A DNA stretch of 64,000 bases from Bacillus nitratireducens (GTDB taxonomy: Bacteria; Bacillota; Bacilli; Bacillales; Bacillaceae_G): NCBI RefSeq assembly GCF_001884135.1, contig NZ_MAOC01000020.1:1-64000 (forward strand), given 5' to 3'. Shown piece by piece: positions 61,624-64,000 of the stretch. The number at the start of each line of letters is the position of its first letter. Position 1 is the first letter of the stretch. A program made the translations under genes and the position numbers. The notes beneath the pieces are model-generated. The model worked only from the letters and a program-made list of their open reading frames with translations, was not told the DNA's origin and ran no database searches.

Positions 61624-61703
61624 GTTAAGAACCCCCATTTTTTTATATTGATTTTTCTGCAAATTGAAAAATTCTAATATGCGAAAAAATCGATTTCGAA
61701 TTT

Positions 61704-61732
61704 ATTGTAAGTCTTGCTATATCAAGTGTCAA
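61704..61732 (-). promoter_or_regulatory. Sigma-A promoter of flagellin gene
   Basis: Minus strand TTGACA (61732-61727), 17-bp spacer, TACAAT (61709-61704). The leader is about 75 nt. The promoter is housekeeping type, not the sigma-D type of B. subtilis flagellin. Confidence 0.85.
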
Positions 61733-61868
61733 CTATAAATTTGGATTAATGGATATAAAAAAATAACATTTTAACAATTTAGTTGTTTTTTTATTACAAA
61801 GGATTATTGCAAACTTATTTAAAAAACCCTAATATTAGATTATCCTTACTTATAGAAAAGGTGATATT

Positions 61869-62657
61869 ATGGTAGTTGGAAATATTGTAAAAGAAGTTCT
61901 TGCTTATAAAAAAGGACTAATTCAGCAAAAGTTAAGTAGTCCGCAGGCGTTCGTTAGTAGTCGTTTTCAAGATCAATTGCAGAGTGAACCTGCGAAGGAG
62001 ACGAAGGTTACTCCGCAAGCGGCAAAAGTAGAGGATATGAGTCAGGCGGTACTATCTACGAAAATAGAAACGGCTGTTAATAAACCGGTTGAGCCTATTA
62101 AGGTGGAGGAAACGAGTAAGCTTGAGGAGACGGAGAAAGCTGAAACGAAGAAAGTGGATGAAGTGCAAGTCGCACAAAAAGAGCTTGAGCGACGTTTCCC
62201 AGAAACGAAAAATGAGTCTGCTGATACGTGGGGATTAACGAAAAAGTATAATATTCAAAAGATACGTTATTTAAATGAGGGTAAGTATGAGGATATTATT
62301 AATCGCGCTAGTCGTACATATGGAATTCCGAAAACGTTAATTCAAAAAATGATTGAAGTAGAGTCTAATTTTAATCCGAAAACGGTGTCACATGCAGGAG
62401 CGATGGGGCTGATGCAGCTTATGCCAGCAAATGTGAAAGAGATGGGTATAAAAAATCCATTTTCACCAGCTGAAAGTATTGAAGGCGGTGTGAAAGAGTT
62501 AAGTGGTTATTTAAAGAAAAATAACGGTGATCTCGTACTAGCACTTGCTTCTTATAATGCCGGTCCTGGTAATGTGAGGAAGCACGGAGGTGTACCACCA
62601 TTTAAAGAAACGCAAGGATATATAAAAAAAATATTGAATATAGACGTTTCGAAATAA
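61869..62657 (+). CDS. Lytic transglycosylase (SLT domain)
   Basis: A 262-aa protein. A variable charged N-terminal half (about residues 1-130) precedes the SLT domain: YGIPKTLIQKMIEVESNFNPKTVSHAGAMGLMQLMP with catalytic Glu in EVESNF, and LALASYNAGPGNV. It cleaves glycan strands of peptidoglycan. No signal peptide is visible, so it may be exported with the flagellar machinery, as is known for rod-penetrating enzymes. It is divergent from flagellin and upstream of fliN/fliM. Confidence 0.9.
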   Translation: MVVGNIVKEVLAYKKGLIQQKLSSPQAFVSSRFQDQLQSEPAKETKVTPQAAKVEDMSQAVLSTKIETAVNKPVEPIKVEETSKLEETEKAETKKVDEVQVAQKELERRFPETKNESADTWGLTKKYNIQKIRYLNEGKYEDIINRASRTYGIPKTLIQKMIEVESNFNPKTVSHAGAMGLMQLMPANVKEMGIKNPFSPAESIEGGVKELSGYLKKNNGDLVLALASYNAGPGNVRKHGGVPPFKETQGYIKKILNIDVSK

Positions 62658-62671
62658 GAAATTTTATTTAT

Positions 62672-62828
62672 ATAAAGTGAAACTTTAATCAGTGGGGGTT
62701 TTGTTCATCTCCCACTGATTATTAGCCTTCACCAATCGGGCTTTTACGGGCAGTGGATTCCCCCACCTAACTTCTTTGCTTTCGCTGAATTTTGGGGTAG
62801 GGGTCTTACTGCCCGCAAATAGCGGGAT
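62672..62828. repeat. bcr1-like interspersed repeat, full-length copy
   Basis: A 157-bp element starting ATAAAGTGAAA and ending CAAATAGCGGGA. Its ends can pair: segments like TCAGTGGGGG with CCCACTGA, TTACGGGCAG with CTGCCCG and CCCCCACC with GGGGTAGGGG give a strong fold. The shorter copy at 9215-9312 lacks the middle. Size and location fit bcr1 of the B. cereus group. Confidence 0.85.
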
Positions 62829-62878
62829 AAATAGAGAATATGAAATGTTCGTGAACATGATATGGGAGTTGGCTAGAT

Positions 62879-63103
62879 TTGAAATTACAAGATGATATTC
62901 CGTTAACGATTTATTTTGAAATCGGAAATACGAAAAAGAAAATTGAAGATCTGCTTCATATTACGAAAGGTACATTGTATCGTCTTGAAAATTCAACGAA
63001 AAATACGGTACGTCTTATGCTTGAGAATGAAGAGATTGGAACCGGAAAGATTTTGACGAAGAATGGAAAAATGTACGTTGAAATTGTTGAATTGAAAAGG
63101 TAG
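62879..63103 (+). CDS. Short SpoA-domain protein, FliN-like
   Basis: A 74-aa protein that is almost only a SpoA (FliN/FliM C-terminal) domain: PLTIYFEIGNTKKKIEDLLHITKGTLYRLENS, the strand pattern and the VRLMLENEEIGTGKILTKNGKMYVEIVEL end. FliN forms the base of the C-ring. The start is TTG at 62879 after GGGAGTTGG. It is close to a bcr1-like repeat. With FliY at 18489 there are two FliN-type domains in the locus. Confidence 0.82.
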   Translation: MKLQDDIPLTIYFEIGNTKKKIEDLLHITKGTLYRLENSTKNTVRLMLENEEIGTGKILTKNGKMYVEIVELKR

Positions 63104-63117
63104 GAAAGGGGATTTTC

Positions 63118-64000
63118 ATGAGTGGCGATAAATTAAGCCAAGAGCAAATTGATGCCCTGCTGAAGGCGGTAAATGAAGGCGAGGAAATGCCAGCTTTCGC
63201 ACAAGAAGCAGGGAAGCAAGATAAATTTCAAGAGTACGATTTTAATAGACCGGAGAAGTTCGGTGTTGAGCATTTACGTAGTTTGCAAGCGATTGCGTCG
63301 ACTTTTGGAAAACAGACGTCACAGACGTTTTCAGCTCGTATGCGTATTCCGATTGAACTAGAGCCTTCGGCCGTTGAGCAAGTTCCGTTTACGAGTGAGT
63401 ATGTGGAGAAAATGCCGAAAGATTACTATTTATATTGTGTTATTGATCTCGGCCTTCCAGAGCTTGGAGAAATCGTAATTGAAATTGATTTAGCGTTCGT
63501 TATTTATATTCATGAATGCTGGCTTGGCGGAGACAGTAAGCGTAATTTTACGATGCGTAGACCATTAACTGCGTTTGAGTTTTTAACGCTTGATAATATA
63601 TTTGCTCTTCTTTGTAAAAATTTACAACAATCATTTGAAAGCGTTGTTGCGATAAAGCCGAAATTTGTAACGACGGAGACAGATCCAAACGCGCTGAAGA
63701 TTACGACAGCGAGCGATATTATTTCATTACTGAACGTAAATATGAAAACAGATTTTTGGAATACGACAGTTCGTATCGGGATTCCATTCTTATCTGTTGA
63801 AGAAATTATGGATAAGTTAACGTCTGAAAATATTGTCGAACATTCTTCGGATAAGCGTAAAAAGTATACATCTGAAGTAGAAGTGAAAGTAAATCAAGTG
63901 TATAAGCCTGTACACGTTGCGATTGGTGAGCAGAAGATGACAATGGGCGAGATTGAGCAAATTGAAGAAGGTGACATAATTCCGCTTCATACGAAAGTAA
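63118..64000 (+). CDS. fliM: Flagellar motor switch protein FliM (3' end outside window)
   Basis: An open frame from ATG 63118 to the window edge (294 codons) without a stop. N-terminal CheY-binding peptide MSGDKLSQEQIDALLKA, the FliM central domain (YDFNRPEKFGVEHLRSLQAIASTFGKQTSQTFSARM, ... WLGGDSKRN), and the beginning of the C-terminal SpoA domain (EQKMTMGEIEQIEEGDIIPLHTKV). It starts 14 bp after the FliN-like gene. The C-terminal part is cut off by the window end. Confidence 0.94.
   Translation, partial: MSGDKLSQEQIDALLKAVNEGEEMPAFAQEAGKQDKFQEYDFNRPEKFGVEHLRSLQAIASTFGKQTSQTFSARMRIPIELEPSAVEQVPFTSEYVEKMPKDYYLYCVIDLGLPELGEIVIEIDLAFVIYIHECWLGGDSKRNFTMRRPLTAFEFLTLDNIFALLCKNLQQSFESVVAIKPKFVTTETDPNALKITTASDIISLLNVNMKTDFWNTTVRIGIPFLSVEEIMDKLTSENIVEHSSDKRKKYTSEVEVKVNQVYKPVHVAIGEQKMTMGEIEQIEEGDIIPLHTKV

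Overview
The window is low-GC, densely packed Gram-positive DNA and looks like a chromosome segment of the Bacillus cereus group. The evidence is the GerN-type antiporter, the SLH-domain amidase, Hfq, a YjcZ-type peptide, a MogR repressor, two copies of a group-typical interspersed repeat (bcr1-like), and a large flagellar/chemotaxis locus with no sigD-type regulators. No rRNA, tRNA, CRISPR array or insertion sequence was seen.

Layout. (1) 1-14.6 kb is a housekeeping/accessory stretch: cation/proton antiporter, MerR regulator with a divergence-free MATE pump and a textbook 19-bp-spacer MerR promoter, DUF421 and DUF218 membrane proteins, nitroreductase, an ECF-like sigma factor paired with a membrane PH-like protein, TauE/SafE exporter, ArsR regulator plus two MFS pumps, VOC protein, YjcZ, Spo0E-like phosphatase, Hfq and an HD phosphohydrolase. 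(2) 14.6-42.4 kb is the flagellar/chemotaxis locus: motP/motS (both destroyed), cheY, cheA, an enlarged fliY, two unfamiliar cluster proteins, cheR and a partner on the minus strand, yaaR, flgN-like, flgK, flgL, fliD, fliS, fliT-like, flgB, flgC, fliE, fliF, fliG, fliH, fliI, then a new transcription unit with fliJ, fliK, flgD, flgE, two small genes, cheV and mogR. (3) 42.4-60.3 kb interrupts the motility genes: a gene remnant, an SLH amidase, a GGDEF-EAL membrane protein, a TerC protein, and a formate dehydrogenase/molybdopterin-cofactor block (fdhA, DUF1641, DUF2294, fdhD, moaA, formate transporter, moeB, moeA, moaE, moaD, moaC, mrp). (4) 60.6-64 kb returns to motility: one flagellin gene on the minus strand, a lytic transglycosylase, a short FliN-like protein, and the start of fliM running off the window.

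How it works together. Region 2 plus 4 encodes most of the basal body, hook, filament cap and chemotaxis core, and MogR is the likely repressor. The stator genes at the head of the locus are ruined by a frameshift, two stop codons and a large internal deletion, so any motility must use stators encoded elsewhere. Region 3 makes a Cys-type formate dehydrogenase, its sulfuration factor, formate transporter and much of the cofactor pathway, behind a leader with an intrinsic terminator.

Most interesting: two related structured intergenic elements inside the flagellar locus (before flgL and before a FliG-like gene) that share a primary-sequence core and a hairpin with changed but still paired stems; the attenuator-like leader of fdhA; the motP/motS decay; a FliY with two CheC-type modules; and a tail-anchored protein resembling the flagellin D1 region.
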